Positions 1 through 7,785 of a stretch of 64,000 bases of DNA are shown piece after piece. The notes below the pieces were generated by a model. The model was given only the letters and a program-made list of their open reading frames with translations. It ran no database searches and was not told the DNA's origin. The stretch is from NCBI RefSeq assembly GCF_026342355.1, contig NZ_JAPEMV010000006.1, positions 248,001 through 312,000 on the forward strand, read 5' to 3'. Both the position numbers and the translations under genes were made by a program. Within the stretch, counting starts at the first letter, position 1. The number at the start of each line of letters is the position of its first letter. Source of the DNA: Streptomyces sp. NBC_00249 (lineage in GTDB: Bacteria > Actinomycetota > Actinomycetes > Streptomycetales > Streptomycetaceae).

Positions 1-812
1 TCACCTCGGGCCCGCCGCTGCTCGAGGCGGTCAACGCCAAGGCCGTGGACATCGGCGGGGTCGGCAACACCCCGCCCGTGTTCGCCGCGGCCGCCAAGTC
101 GAAGATCACCGTGGTGGGCGCGACGCACGGCTCCTCGGCCGGGGAGGCGATCCTCGTGCCCAAGGACTCCCCGCTGAAGTCCCCCGCCGAGCTGCGCGGG
201 AAGAAGATCGCGGTGGCGCAGGGCAGTTCGGCGCACTTCCAGCTGATCGCGAGCCTCCAGCAGGCCGGGCTGGCGCCCGCAGACGTGCAGATCACCCTGC
301 TCCAGCCGGCCGACGCGCTCGCCGCCTTCAACAGCGGCAAGGTCGACGCCTGGGCGGTCTGGGACCCGTACACCTCCCAGGTGCTGCGCGCCGGCGCCCG
401 GGTCCTGACCAGCGGCGAGGGGCTCGTCAACGGTCTGGGCTTCCAGGTCGCCTCGCCCGCCGCCCTTCAGGACGCGGCGAAGAGCAAGGCGATCGCCGAC
501 TACCTCAAGCGGCTCCAGCGCGCCCAGGACTGGGTGTTCGAGCACCCGGAGGAGTGGGCCAAGGTCTGGTCGAAGGAGACCGGCCTGCCGTACGAGGTGG
601 CCCTCGACTCCGTGAAGCGCAGCAACGGAACCCGTGTCGCGGTCGCCGTCGACGACGCGGCCGTGGCCTCCGAGCAGAAGATCGCCGACACCTTCGCCGA
701 CCTGAAGCTGATCCCCGGCAAGGTCGTCTTCAAGGACTTCGTGGACACCCGCTTCAACCGTGACCTGCCGCCCTCCACCACCGCCGCCCGCGCGTACGGG
801 AAGGACTCCTGA
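1..812 (+). CDS. Sulfonate ABC transporter substrate-binding protein, C-terminal part
   Basis: The frame is open from base 3, so the true start lies upstream of the window. About 269 residues are visible. They match an SsuA/TauA-type binding protein: a VGNTPPVFAAAAKSKI segment, then a LRGKKIAVAQGSSAHF segment of the kind that forms the hinge, and a VDAWAVWDPYTSQV ligand-side segment. The family captures aliphatic sulfonates outside the membrane and delivers them to an ABC permease. The stop overlaps the start of the ssuD-like gene by 4 bases (ATGA), so the two are translationally coupled, which supports sulfonate use as sulfur source. Signal peptide and lipobox are outside the window. Identity of the ligand is inferred from the neighbour. 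Confidence 0.88.
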   Translation, partial: TSGPPLLEAVNAKAVDIGGVGNTPPVFAAAAKSKITVVGATHGSSAGEAILVPKDSPLKSPAELRGKKIAVAQGSSAHFQLIASLQQAGLAPADVQITLLQPADALAAFNSGKVDAWAVWDPYTSQVLRAGARVLTSGEGLVNGLGFQVASPAALQDAAKSKAIADYLKRLQRAQDWVFEHPEEWAKVWSKETGLPYEVALDSVKRSNGTRVAVAVDDAAVASEQKIADTFADLKLIPGKVVFKDFVDTRFNRDLPPSTTAARAYGKDS

Positions 813-1912
813 TGACCGTCCGACTGCACTGGTTCCTGCCCACCGGCGGCGACGGCCGTACCCTCGTGGACCGGCACGCCTACGCCCACAACCGGGCCGC
901 GGCCGGGGTGCGCCCACCGGACGTCGAGTACCTGGCCCAGATCGCCAAGGCCGCCGAACAGCTCGGCTTCGAGGCGGTGCTGACGCCGACGGGCACCTGG
1001 TGCGAGGACGCCTGGCTGACCACGGTGGCGCTCGCGCAGCACACCGAGCGGCTGAAGTTCCTGGTGGCCTTCCGCCCCGGGGTGATCTCGCCGACGCTCG
1101 CGGCGCAGATGGCGGCGACCTACCAGCGGATCACCCGCGGCCGGCTGCTGCTCAACGTGGTGACGGGCGGGGACTCCGCGGAGCAGCGGCGGTTCGGGGA
1201 TCACCTGGACCACGACCGGCGCTACGAGCGCACCGCCGAGTTCCTGTCCGTCGTCCGGGGCGTGTGGGGCGGGGAGCCGTACGACTTCCGGGGCGAGCAC
1301 TACCGGATCGACGGCGGGCTGACGGCGCTGCCGCCGGACCCGCTGCCGGAGATCTTCTTCGGGGGTTCCTCGGCGGCGGCCGGCCCGGTGGCCGCCGAGC
1401 ACGCGGACGTGTACCTGACCTGGGGCGAGCCCCCGCAGCAGGTGAAGGAGAAGATCGACTGGATCCGTGCGCTGGCCGAGGAGCGGGGGCGGACGGTCCG
1501 GTTCGGCATCCGGCTGCACACCATCTCGCGGGACTCGGCGAAGGAGGCCTGGGGCGCGGCGGACCGGCTGCTCGGGGACCTCTCCGACGCGGACATCGCC
1601 ACCGCGCAGTCCCTGCTGGGTGTGAGCGAGTCGGTCGGGCAGCAGCGGATGCTGGCCCTGCACGGCGGCTCGCGGGAGGGGCTGGAGATCTCCCCGAACC
1701 TGTGGGCGGGCGTCGGCCTGGTCCGCGGGGGTGCCGGTACGGCCCTGGTCGGCAGCCACGGGGACGTGGCGGACCGGATCGAGGAGTACCACGCGCTGGG
1801 GATCGAGAACTTCGTCCTGTCGGGCTACCCGCACCTGGAGGAGGCGTACTGGTTCGGCGAGGGGGTGACTCCCGAGCTGGCGGCGCGCGGCCTGCTGGCG
1901 CCCCGGGCCTGA
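812..1912 (+). CDS. ssuD: FMNH2-dependent alkanesulfonate monooxygenase
   Basis: 366 residues; the E. coli enzyme is about 380. The luciferase-like fold oxidatively cleaves C-S bonds of alkanesulfonates to sulfite and an aldehyde, using FMNH2 from a separate reductase. Cys64 in the segment PTGTWCEDAW lies where E. coli has its active-site Cys54. A conserved histidine lies in GIRLHTISRD near residue 236. The segment GVGLVRGGAGTALVGS near residue 305 corresponds to the flexible-loop arginine region. The ATG overlaps the preceding stop, so it is co-expressed with the binding protein. No FMN reductase gene is visible in the window. The family call is secure; substrate range is not. Confidence 0.92.
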   Translation: MTVRLHWFLPTGGDGRTLVDRHAYAHNRAAAGVRPPDVEYLAQIAKAAEQLGFEAVLTPTGTWCEDAWLTTVALAQHTERLKFLVAFRPGVISPTLAAQMAATYQRITRGRLLLNVVTGGDSAEQRRFGDHLDHDRRYERTAEFLSVVRGVWGGEPYDFRGEHYRIDGGLTALPPDPLPEIFFGGSSAAAGPVAAEHADVYLTWGEPPQQVKEKIDWIRALAEERGRTVRFGIRLHTISRDSAKEAWGAADRLLGDLSDADIATAQSLLGVSESVGQQRMLALHGGSREGLEISPNLWAGVGLVRGGAGTALVGSHGDVADRIEEYHALGIENFVLSGYPHLEEAYWFGEGVTPELAARGLLAPRA

Positions 1913-1954
1913 CCGGCCGGGAAGATCTCGCCGCACCACCGGGTTGGTAGAACC

Positions 1955-3070
1955 GTGAACGACATGGCGCGGGTCGGGGAGGACACGGTGGGCACGGTGG
2001 CAGCGGCGGACGTGGACGTGGTGGTCGTCGGCGCCGGGCAGGCGGGCCTGTCCAGCGCCTACCACCTGGCACGGGCCGGGATCGGCCACGTGGTCCTGGA
2101 CCACGCGCCGCGCCCGGGCGGGGCCTGGCAGTTCCGCTGGCCGTCGCTGACCTACGGCAAGGTGCACGGGATGCACGCGCTGCCCGGCATGGAGCTCGTG
2201 GGCGCCGATCCCCTGCGGCCCTCGTCGGAGGTGATCGGGGAGTACTTCGCGGCCTACGAGGAGCGGTTCGGCCTGCGCGTACGCCGCCCCGTGGACGTCA
2301 CCGCCGTCCGCGACGGGGGCGGCGGCCCGGCGGGACGGCTGCTCGTGGAATCGGCGTCCGGCAGCTGGTCGGCGCGGGCGCTGATCAACGCCACCGGCAC
2401 CTGGGACCGGCCGTTCTGGCCGCGCTATCCGGGCCAGGAACTGTTCCGGGGCCGCCAGCTGCACACCGCGAACTACCCGGGGCCGGGCGAGTTCGCCGGG
2501 GCCCGGGTCGTGGTCGTCGGCGGCGGCACCTCGGCGGTACAGCACCTGCTGGAGATCGCCGGGGTGGCGGCGCGGACCACCTGGGTGACCCGCCGGCCGC
2601 CCGTGTTCCGCGAGGGCGGCTTCGGCGAGGCCGACGGCCGTGCGGCGGTGGCCCGCGTCGAGGAGCGGGTACGCCAGGGGCTGCCCCCGCAGAGCGTGGT
2701 CAGCGTGACCGGGCTGGCCCTGACCGACGCCGTGCGGGCCGGACTGGACTCCGGGGTGCTGGAGCGTCGGCCCGTCTTCGACCGGATCACCCCGACCGGG
2801 GTGGCCTGGGCCGACGGGCGGCGCGTGGACGCCGACGTGATCCTGTGGGCCACCGGGTTCCGGGCCGCCGTCGACCACCTGGCGCCGCTGCGGCTGCGCG
2901 AGCCGGGCGGCGGGATCCGGATCGAGGGGACCAGGGCGGTGCGCGACGAACGGGTCCACCTGGTGGGGTACGGCCCGTCGGCCTCCACCATCGGCGCCAA
3001 CCGCGCGGGCGGCGCCGCCGTCCGCGAGATCCGCCGCCTGCTGGCCCGCGTCCCGGCAGACGCGGCCTGA
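1955..3070 (+). CDS. FAD-dependent NAD(P)-binding monooxygenase-like oxidoreductase
   Basis: 371 residues from a GTG start; an in-frame ATG lies three codons later. Two dinucleotide-binding folds are visible: GAGQAG at residues 26-31 for FAD and VVGGGTSAVQHL near residue 187 for NAD(P)H. The ILWATGF motif near residue 298 is typical of flavin-containing monooxygenases and related thioredoxin-reductase-fold enzymes. It starts 42 bases after ssuD on the same strand and is probably in the same operon, which suggests a role in sulfur-compound oxidation, but no substrate can be read from sequence. A strong inverted repeat follows the stop and probably ends the operon. Confidence 0.85.
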   Translation: MNDMARVGEDTVGTVAAADVDVVVVGAGQAGLSSAYHLARAGIGHVVLDHAPRPGGAWQFRWPSLTYGKVHGMHALPGMELVGADPLRPSSEVIGEYFAAYEERFGLRVRRPVDVTAVRDGGGGPAGRLLVESASGSWSARALINATGTWDRPFWPRYPGQELFRGRQLHTANYPGPGEFAGARVVVVGGGTSAVQHLLEIAGVAARTTWVTRRPPVFREGGFGEADGRAAVARVEERVRQGLPPQSVVSVTGLALTDAVRAGLDSGVLERRPVFDRITPTGVAWADGRRVDADVILWATGFRAAVDHLAPLRLREPGGGIRIEGTRAVRDERVHLVGYGPSASTIGANRAGGAAVREIRRLLARVPADAA

Positions 3071-3074
3071 GCTC

Positions 3075-3140
3075 CCTGGGGCCTGTCGTCAAACTCGCGT
3101 CGTCGACGGGGCAGACGGGAGTTTGACGACAGGCCCCAGG
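3075..3140. terminator. Perfect 22-bp inverted repeat, probable bidirectional terminator
   Basis: Arms at 3075-3096 and 3119-3140 are exact reverse complements around a 22-base loop. It lies directly after the stop of the monooxygenase gene and before the convergent gene ending at 3229. No U-tract follows, which is common in Streptomyces. The perfect match and long arms are also what a dispersed intergenic repeat would show. Confidence 0.7.
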
Positions 3141-3228
3141 CCGTGGATCGGCGTCTTGGGAGCGGCGCCCTCTGTCCGACGGCACCTCAGCTGAGCTGAC
3201 GCGGAAGACCCACGTCCGGCACACGGGC

Positions 3229-4158
3229 CTACGGCGTCTCCTGGTCGTCGACGGGGAAGCTGCGGTCGGGCAGGTCCGCCGCCGCGGCCTCGGCGGTCGG
3301 GTACACGTAGCCCACCCCGTCGCGCACCCGTAGCTCCGGCTCCGTCCAGTTCTCCTCCGGGCCGGGCACGAACAGGTACGTCCTGCCGCGCTCGGCGTCG
3401 TGGACCAGGAGCGAGACGATCGCGTAGAGCCAGTCGCCGATGTCGGCGAGCCCCTGCGCCGGATGGTCGTCGGGGCCGCCGGTCTGGATGACGTAGAAGC
3501 GGTCCCCGTGCCAGTAGCCGCCGTTGTCCAGCCACTCCCCCTCGCCCACCGCCACGCCGTCCACCCACAGCCGTGCCTCGGCCGGGCCGTCACGCAGCAG
3601 GAGCACCGCGCGGTGGCGGTCGCCCCGGGTGAGGTCGACGCGGATCTGGTGCGGGGTCATCAGGTCGATGAAGTCGCTGCACGCCCCGGGGGTGGGCCCG
3701 TACCGGTACTTCAGGACCCCGTCGGCGGGCGGCGGCTCAGCCTCCTGGGCGCAGATCCCGGGTTCCTTGCAGGACCGGTCCGAGCGCCGGGTGCAGCCCA
3801 GGCCCAGGGCGGCGAGATCGCGGGGCGCGGCCGCGGACAGCAGCTCGGCCAGCCGCTCGCGGTAGCGGTCCGCGCCGACGAGGGCGGTGATCTCGCTCTC
3901 GCGGTACCACCACAGGAGCAGGTCGATCCCGTGCGGGGAGCGGGCCAGCCACTCCTGCCACTCCGCCACGCGCGGGCCCCAGTGCTCGGCCGCCCGCTCG
4001 CGTGCGGCCCGGGCCGCCGCCTGCTCGGCGTCCTCCCGGGTCGTGGCCGCCTCGGCTACCGGTTCGTGCGCCGGGGTTGGCTCCGCCGGCGTCTCGGCCG
4101 GGGCGGGCGTCGCCGCCGGACGCCGCGCCTTTGTCTTCGTCCATGGCCAGTTCACCAC
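3229..4158 (-). CDS. Conserved protein of unknown function
   Basis: 309 residues. The first 55 residues are Ala/Pro/Glu-rich and low complexity. The body has a WGPRVAEWQEWLARSP segment, then four cysteines (Cys122, Cys130, Cys136 and one near 161) that could form a metal site or disulfides. The C-terminal half is rich in aromatic beta-type segments (GGYWHGDRFYVIQTGG, GDWLYAIVSLL, GRTYLFVPG). No signal peptide or membrane segment is seen. I do not recognise the family. It runs convergent to the ssuD operon and stands alone. Confidence 0.7.
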   Translation of the reverse strand: MVNWPWTKTKARRPAATPAPAETPAEPTPAHEPVAEAATTREDAEQAAARAARERAAEHWGPRVAEWQEWLARSPHGIDLLLWWYRESEITALVGADRYRERLAELLSAAAPRDLAALGLGCTRRSDRSCKEPGICAQEAEPPPADGVLKYRYGPTPGACSDFIDLMTPHQIRVDLTRGDRHRAVLLLRDGPAEARLWVDGVAVGEGEWLDNGGYWHGDRFYVIQTGGPDDHPAQGLADIGDWLYAIVSLLVHDAERGRTYLFVPGPEENWTEPELRVRDGVGYVYPTAEAAAADLPDRSFPVDDQETP

Positions 4159-4241
4159 GCACCCCCGGGGAAGGACCCGCCTCCGGGCGGCGGCGGCCGG
4201 CTGCCGATCGTAGGGCCGGGAGCGGGCGGGGCGCCTCTCGT

Positions 4242-5135
4242 TTACCGTCCGGGCCGCGGGGGTTCGGCGGGCGGCGGTCCGGCGCGGGCGCGGGGCGGGG
4301 TACCGGCGGCGGCGCGGAGCCGGTTGAACTCCGCCACGTGCTTCTTGTGTTCCTCGTAGGTGGCGGAGAAGCGGGTGTCGCCCGGTTTGACGGTGACGAA
4401 GAAGAGCCAGTCCCCGGGCGTCGGCGCGACCGCCGCCGCCATGGCCCGGAGGCCGGGGTTGTCGATGGGGGTGGGGGGCAGGCCCTGGCGTTCGTAGGTG
4501 TTGAAGGGGTGGTCGATGCGGGTGTCGGCGAGTGTGGTGTCGACGGTGGTGCGGTTCAGGGCGTAGTTGAGGGTGGAGTCCATCTGGAGGGGCATCGAGC
4601 GCGCCAGCCGGTTGTGCACCACGCGGGCGACCTTGCCCATGTCCGCCGGGCTGTCGGCCTCCGCCTCGATGATGCTGGCGAGGGTGGCCGTCTGGTACGG
4701 GGTCATCCCGTGGGCCTTGCCGCCGTCGGTGACGGCCCTGGTGGCGAGCTTCTGGTTGGCCGTGCGGACCATGAACGTGAGCAGTGTGGCCGGGGTGGAC
4801 TTCGCGGTCACCGGGTACGTCGCCGGGAAGAGGAAGCCCTCCGGGTTGCCCTTGGCCTCGGCGGGCAGGGCCAGCCCGGACGTGCGGGCGGCCGCCTTCG
4901 TGGAGCCCGCGGGGAGTTTCAGCTCGCGGTCGACGGCGGCGTAGACCTGCGGGGCCCGCCAGCCTTCGGGGATCAGCAGCTGTCGCGGTTTCTCCGGCGG
5001 CGGCTGGGTGGGCAGGAGCGGTATCAGGACGGCGGCCCCGAGCCCTAGCCCCAGCAGCGTGCCGAGGAAGAGCGCCAGGCGGCCGCGGCGGGTGAGCCGG
5101 GAACGTCGCTGTGGCGGCAGGTACTCATGACGCAT
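4242..5135 (-). CDS. mltG: Endolytic murein transglycosylase MltG (YceG-like)
   Basis: 297 residues. A basic N-terminus is followed by one membrane segment at about residues 20-42, which places the catalytic domain outside the membrane. EGFLFPATY (99-107) matches the family's EGYLFPDTY. LASIIEAEA contains Glu157 at the position of the catalytic glutamate in E. coli MltG. The stretches VVHNRL, LQMDSTLNYAL and GLPPTPIDNPG are also family signatures. The enzyme cuts nascent glycan strands and sets their length. It lacks a LysM domain and is shorter than the E. coli protein. Streptomyces usually carries another mltG beside aroE/ruvX, so this may be a paralogue. Confidence 0.88.
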   Translation of the reverse strand: MRHEYLPPQRRSRLTRRGRLALFLGTLLGLGLGAAVLIPLLPTQPPPEKPRQLLIPEGWRAPQVYAAVDRELKLPAGSTKAAARTSGLALPAEAKGNPEGFLFPATYPVTAKSTPATLLTFMVRTANQKLATRAVTDGGKAHGMTPYQTATLASIIEAEADSPADMGKVARVVHNRLARSMPLQMDSTLNYALNRTTVDTTLADTRIDHPFNTYERQGLPPTPIDNPGLRAMAAAVAPTPGDWLFFVTVKPGDTRFSATYEEHKKHVAEFNRLRAAAGTPPRARAGPPPAEPPRPGR

Positions 5136-5198
5136 ACGGGCACGCTAACCCGCATACCACCTGATTCCGGGCATCTCACCCTCCCGCCTGTCATACGA

Positions 5199-7085
5199 TC
5201 ACACGTTCACCGGAGTCGGAGTCGGGGTCGATGTCGGAGCCGAGGGCGGGGTCGAGGTCGACTCGGGCAGCAGCGCGGCGTCCCGGTCCCGGCGGACGAG
5301 TGCGGCGTATCGGCCTCCGGCGCCCAGCAGTTCCTCGTGCGTCCCGCGCTCGGCTATCCGCCCGCCGTCCAGCACCACGATCTGGTCGGCGTCCCGGACG
5401 GTGGAGAGGCGGTGCGCGATGGTGATGGTCGTACGGCCCCGGGAGAGGTTGTCGATGGCCTGCTGTACGGCGTGCTCGGTACGGGTGTCGAGGGCACTGG
5501 TGGCCTCGTCGAGGATGAGCACGGGCGGGTCGCGCAGGATGGTCCGGGCGATGGCCAGGCGCTGCTTCTCGCCGCCGGAGAACCGGTAGCCGCGCTCGCC
5601 GACCAGGGTGTCGTACCCGTCGGGCAGGGACGCGATGTGCTCGTGGATCTGGGCCGCGCGGGCCGCCTCGGCGATCTCCTCGTCGGTGGCGTCGGGCTTG
5701 GCGAAGCGCAGGTTGTCGGCGACGGAGGCGTGGAAGAGGTAGGTCTCCTGGGAGACCACGCCTATGGAGCGGGCCAGCGAGTCGAAGTCGAGGTCGCGCA
5801 CGTCCACCCCGTCGAGGGCGACGCGGCCGCCGGTCACGTCGTACAGCCGCGGCACCAGGTAGCTCAGCGTGCTCTTGCCGGAGCCGGTCGGGCCGACCAC
5901 CGCCAGGGAGCCGCCGGCCGGGACGGTGATGTCGATGCCGGTGAGCGTGGGGCCGTTCTTGGCCTCGTAGGCAAAGTGCACGTCCTCCAGGCGGACCTCG
6001 CCCCTGGCGCGGTCCAGTTTCACCGGGTCCTGCCGTTCGGTGATGTCCACGGGCAGGTCGAGGTACTCGAAGATCCGGGCGAACAGCGCGAGCGAGGTCT
6101 GGATCTGCACACCCGTCGACAGCAGGCTCACGGCGGGCCGGAACAGGCCCTGCTGGAGGGTGACGAAGGCGACGAGGGTGCCGACGGAGAGCGAGGGGGC
6201 GCCCGTCTGGAGGGCGATGCCGGCGGCCCAGTAGATGAGCGCGGGCATGGCGGCCATGACGATGCCGATGGTGGACATCCGCCAGCGCCCGGCCATGCTG
6301 GAGCGCACCTCGAGTCCGACGAGCTTCTCGGACTCCTCCGAGAAGGCGGCGGTGAGGGATTCCGAGCGGCCCATGGTGCGGCCGAGCAGGATGCCGCTCA
6401 CCGAGAGGGACTCGGTGACGGTGGCGGCCATGGCGGCCATCTGGCGCTGCCGCTGCATGGTGATCTTCTTGCGCTCGCGGCCGACCCTGCGGCTGATCCA
6501 CACGAAGACGGGCAGCAGGAGCAGGGAGACGAGGGTGAGCCGCCAGTCCAGCGCCAGCATCGCGACCACGGAGGCGATCACGGCGGTCAGGTTCGACACG
6601 AGCGAGGTCGCGGTCGAGGTGACGGTGGCCTGCATGCCGCCGATGTCGTTGGCTATCCGGGACTGCACCTCGCCGGTGCGGGTGCGGGTGAAGAAGGCCA
6701 GCGGCATGCGCTGGAGCTGGGCGTACACGGCGGTGCGCAGGTCGTGCATGACGCGCTGGCCGACCGTGGTGGAGATCAGGGTCTGGAGGACGCCGAAGAC
6801 GCTGGTCACGACCGCGGTGAGGATCATGCCGAGGGCGAGCAGGCTGAGCAGCCCGGTCCGGCCCTGGGGGATCGCGACGTCCAGGATCTCCTTGAGCAGG
6901 AACGGCGAGGCCACGCCGACCAGCGAGGAGGCGGCGACCAGGACGCCGACGACGGCGAGCCGGCCACGGTAGGGCCGGAACAGACCCACGATGCGGCGCA
7001 GCTCGCGCGGGCGGTCCGCCGGAGCCGGACGGGAGGGGTCGAGGGCTTCGTTCGATGGCGTCCACTTCGGTTCTTCGGGGCGCAT
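5199..7085 (-). CDS. ABC exporter, fused permease and ATPase
   Basis: 628 residues: a six-helix exporter membrane domain (about 50-340), then an ATP-binding domain. Walker A GPTGSGKST is near residue 397, the signature FSGGEKQRLAIARTI near 500, Walker B LILDEATSALD near 521, and the H-loop TITIAHRLSTV follows. All catalytic elements are intact, so a homodimer is expected. The family exports drugs, lipids or peptides; the substrate is unknown. It is divergent from a MarR regulator with a palindrome between them, as for efflux pumps induced by their substrate. Confidence 0.9.
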   Translation of the reverse strand: MRPEEPKWTPSNEALDPSRPAPADRPRELRRIVGLFRPYRGRLAVVGVLVAASSLVGVASPFLLKEILDVAIPQGRTGLLSLLALGMILTAVVTSVFGVLQTLISTTVGQRVMHDLRTAVYAQLQRMPLAFFTRTRTGEVQSRIANDIGGMQATVTSTATSLVSNLTAVIASVVAMLALDWRLTLVSLLLLPVFVWISRRVGRERKKITMQRQRQMAAMAATVTESLSVSGILLGRTMGRSESLTAAFSEESEKLVGLEVRSSMAGRWRMSTIGIVMAAMPALIYWAAGIALQTGAPSLSVGTLVAFVTLQQGLFRPAVSLLSTGVQIQTSLALFARIFEYLDLPVDITERQDPVKLDRARGEVRLEDVHFAYEAKNGPTLTGIDITVPAGGSLAVVGPTGSGKSTLSYLVPRLYDVTGGRVALDGVDVRDLDFDSLARSIGVVSQETYLFHASVADNLRFAKPDATDEEIAEAARAAQIHEHIASLPDGYDTLVGERGYRFSGGEKQRLAIARTILRDPPVLILDEATSALDTRTEHAVQQAIDNLSRGRTTITIAHRLSTVRDADQIVVLDGGRIAERGTHEELLGAGGRYAALVRRDRDAALLPESTSTPPSAPTSTPTPTPVNV

Positions 7086-7108
7086 GGGCCTCCTTCTGAC
7101 GAGACTCC

Positions 7109-7144
7109 GATGAGCTTAGCTCATTGTTACCTATGCTCACAATG
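7109..7144. promoter_or_regulatory. Candidate MarR operator in the divergent promoter region
   Basis: TCATTGT at 7121-7127 and ACAATGA at 7138-7144 form a perfect 7-bp inverted repeat around 11 bases. A second small palindrome, TGAGCTTAGCTCA, overlaps its left side. The site lies between the ABC exporter start at 7085 and the most likely ATG of the MarR gene at 7172. It is strikingly AT-rich for this genome. Binding by the adjacent MarR protein is inferred from layout. Confidence 0.6.
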
Positions 7145-7171
7145 AATCCGGTCCTGGTACTGTTCCCCAGT

Positions 7172-7633
7172 ATGAGCACCGGTTCCGAGACCGACACCAC
7201 AGACGGCGTCCTCGCCGAGCAGCTGCTGCGCCTCACGCGCCGGCTCCACCGCATCCAGAAGCGCTACATGGAGCCGCTCGGGATCACCCCGGCGCAGGGC
7301 CGGCTGCTGCGCCTGGTCTCCCACTACGGCGGGGACCAGCCGCCCCGAATGGCCGATCTGGCCAAGCGTCTTGAGGTCGTGCCGCGCGCCGTGACCACCC
7401 TCGTGGACGGCCTGGAGACGGCCGACTGCGTCCGCCGCGTGCCCGACCCCGCGAACCGGCGGGTCATCCGGATCGAGCTCACCGAAACCGGTCGCGCCAC
7501 GCTGCGCCGTCTGCGCAACGCGCGAACCGACGCCGCAGAGGAGATCCTGGCTCCATTGACCGCCGGACAGCGCGAGGTGCTCGGCGGGCTGCTGAACGCG
7601 CTGGCGGACGCCCCGGCGGAGCGCCGCTGCTGA
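7172..7633 (+). CDS. MarR-family transcriptional regulator
   Basis: 153 residues from ATG 7172. The same frame extends to a TTG at 7124, but that would run through the palindromic site, so 7172 is preferred. The winged helix-turn-helix covers about residues 35-105: PPRMADLAKRLEVVPRAVT is the recognition region, and VRRVPDPANRRVIRIELTETG is the classic MarR wing. The C-terminal helix would dimerise. It is divergent from an ABC exporter and probably represses both genes until a ligand binds. Confidence 0.88.
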   Translation: MSTGSETDTTDGVLAEQLLRLTRRLHRIQKRYMEPLGITPAQGRLLRLVSHYGGDQPPRMADLAKRLEVVPRAVTTLVDGLETADCVRRVPDPANRRVIRIELTETGRATLRRLRNARTDAAEEILAPLTAGQREVLGGLLNALADAPAERRC

Positions 7634-7785
7634 GCCCCGCCGCCCGGTGACCGCACCGGACGGCGCCGTCGGAGGGCGCCGTCGGGCGGCGCCGTGCGGC
7701 GGTGCGGCGAGCTCTCCCCAGCGCCTCCGCCGCCCGGGCGCCCGCGCCGCCGCCGTGCCGGACCGCGACGTACGAGGGGCTGCTC

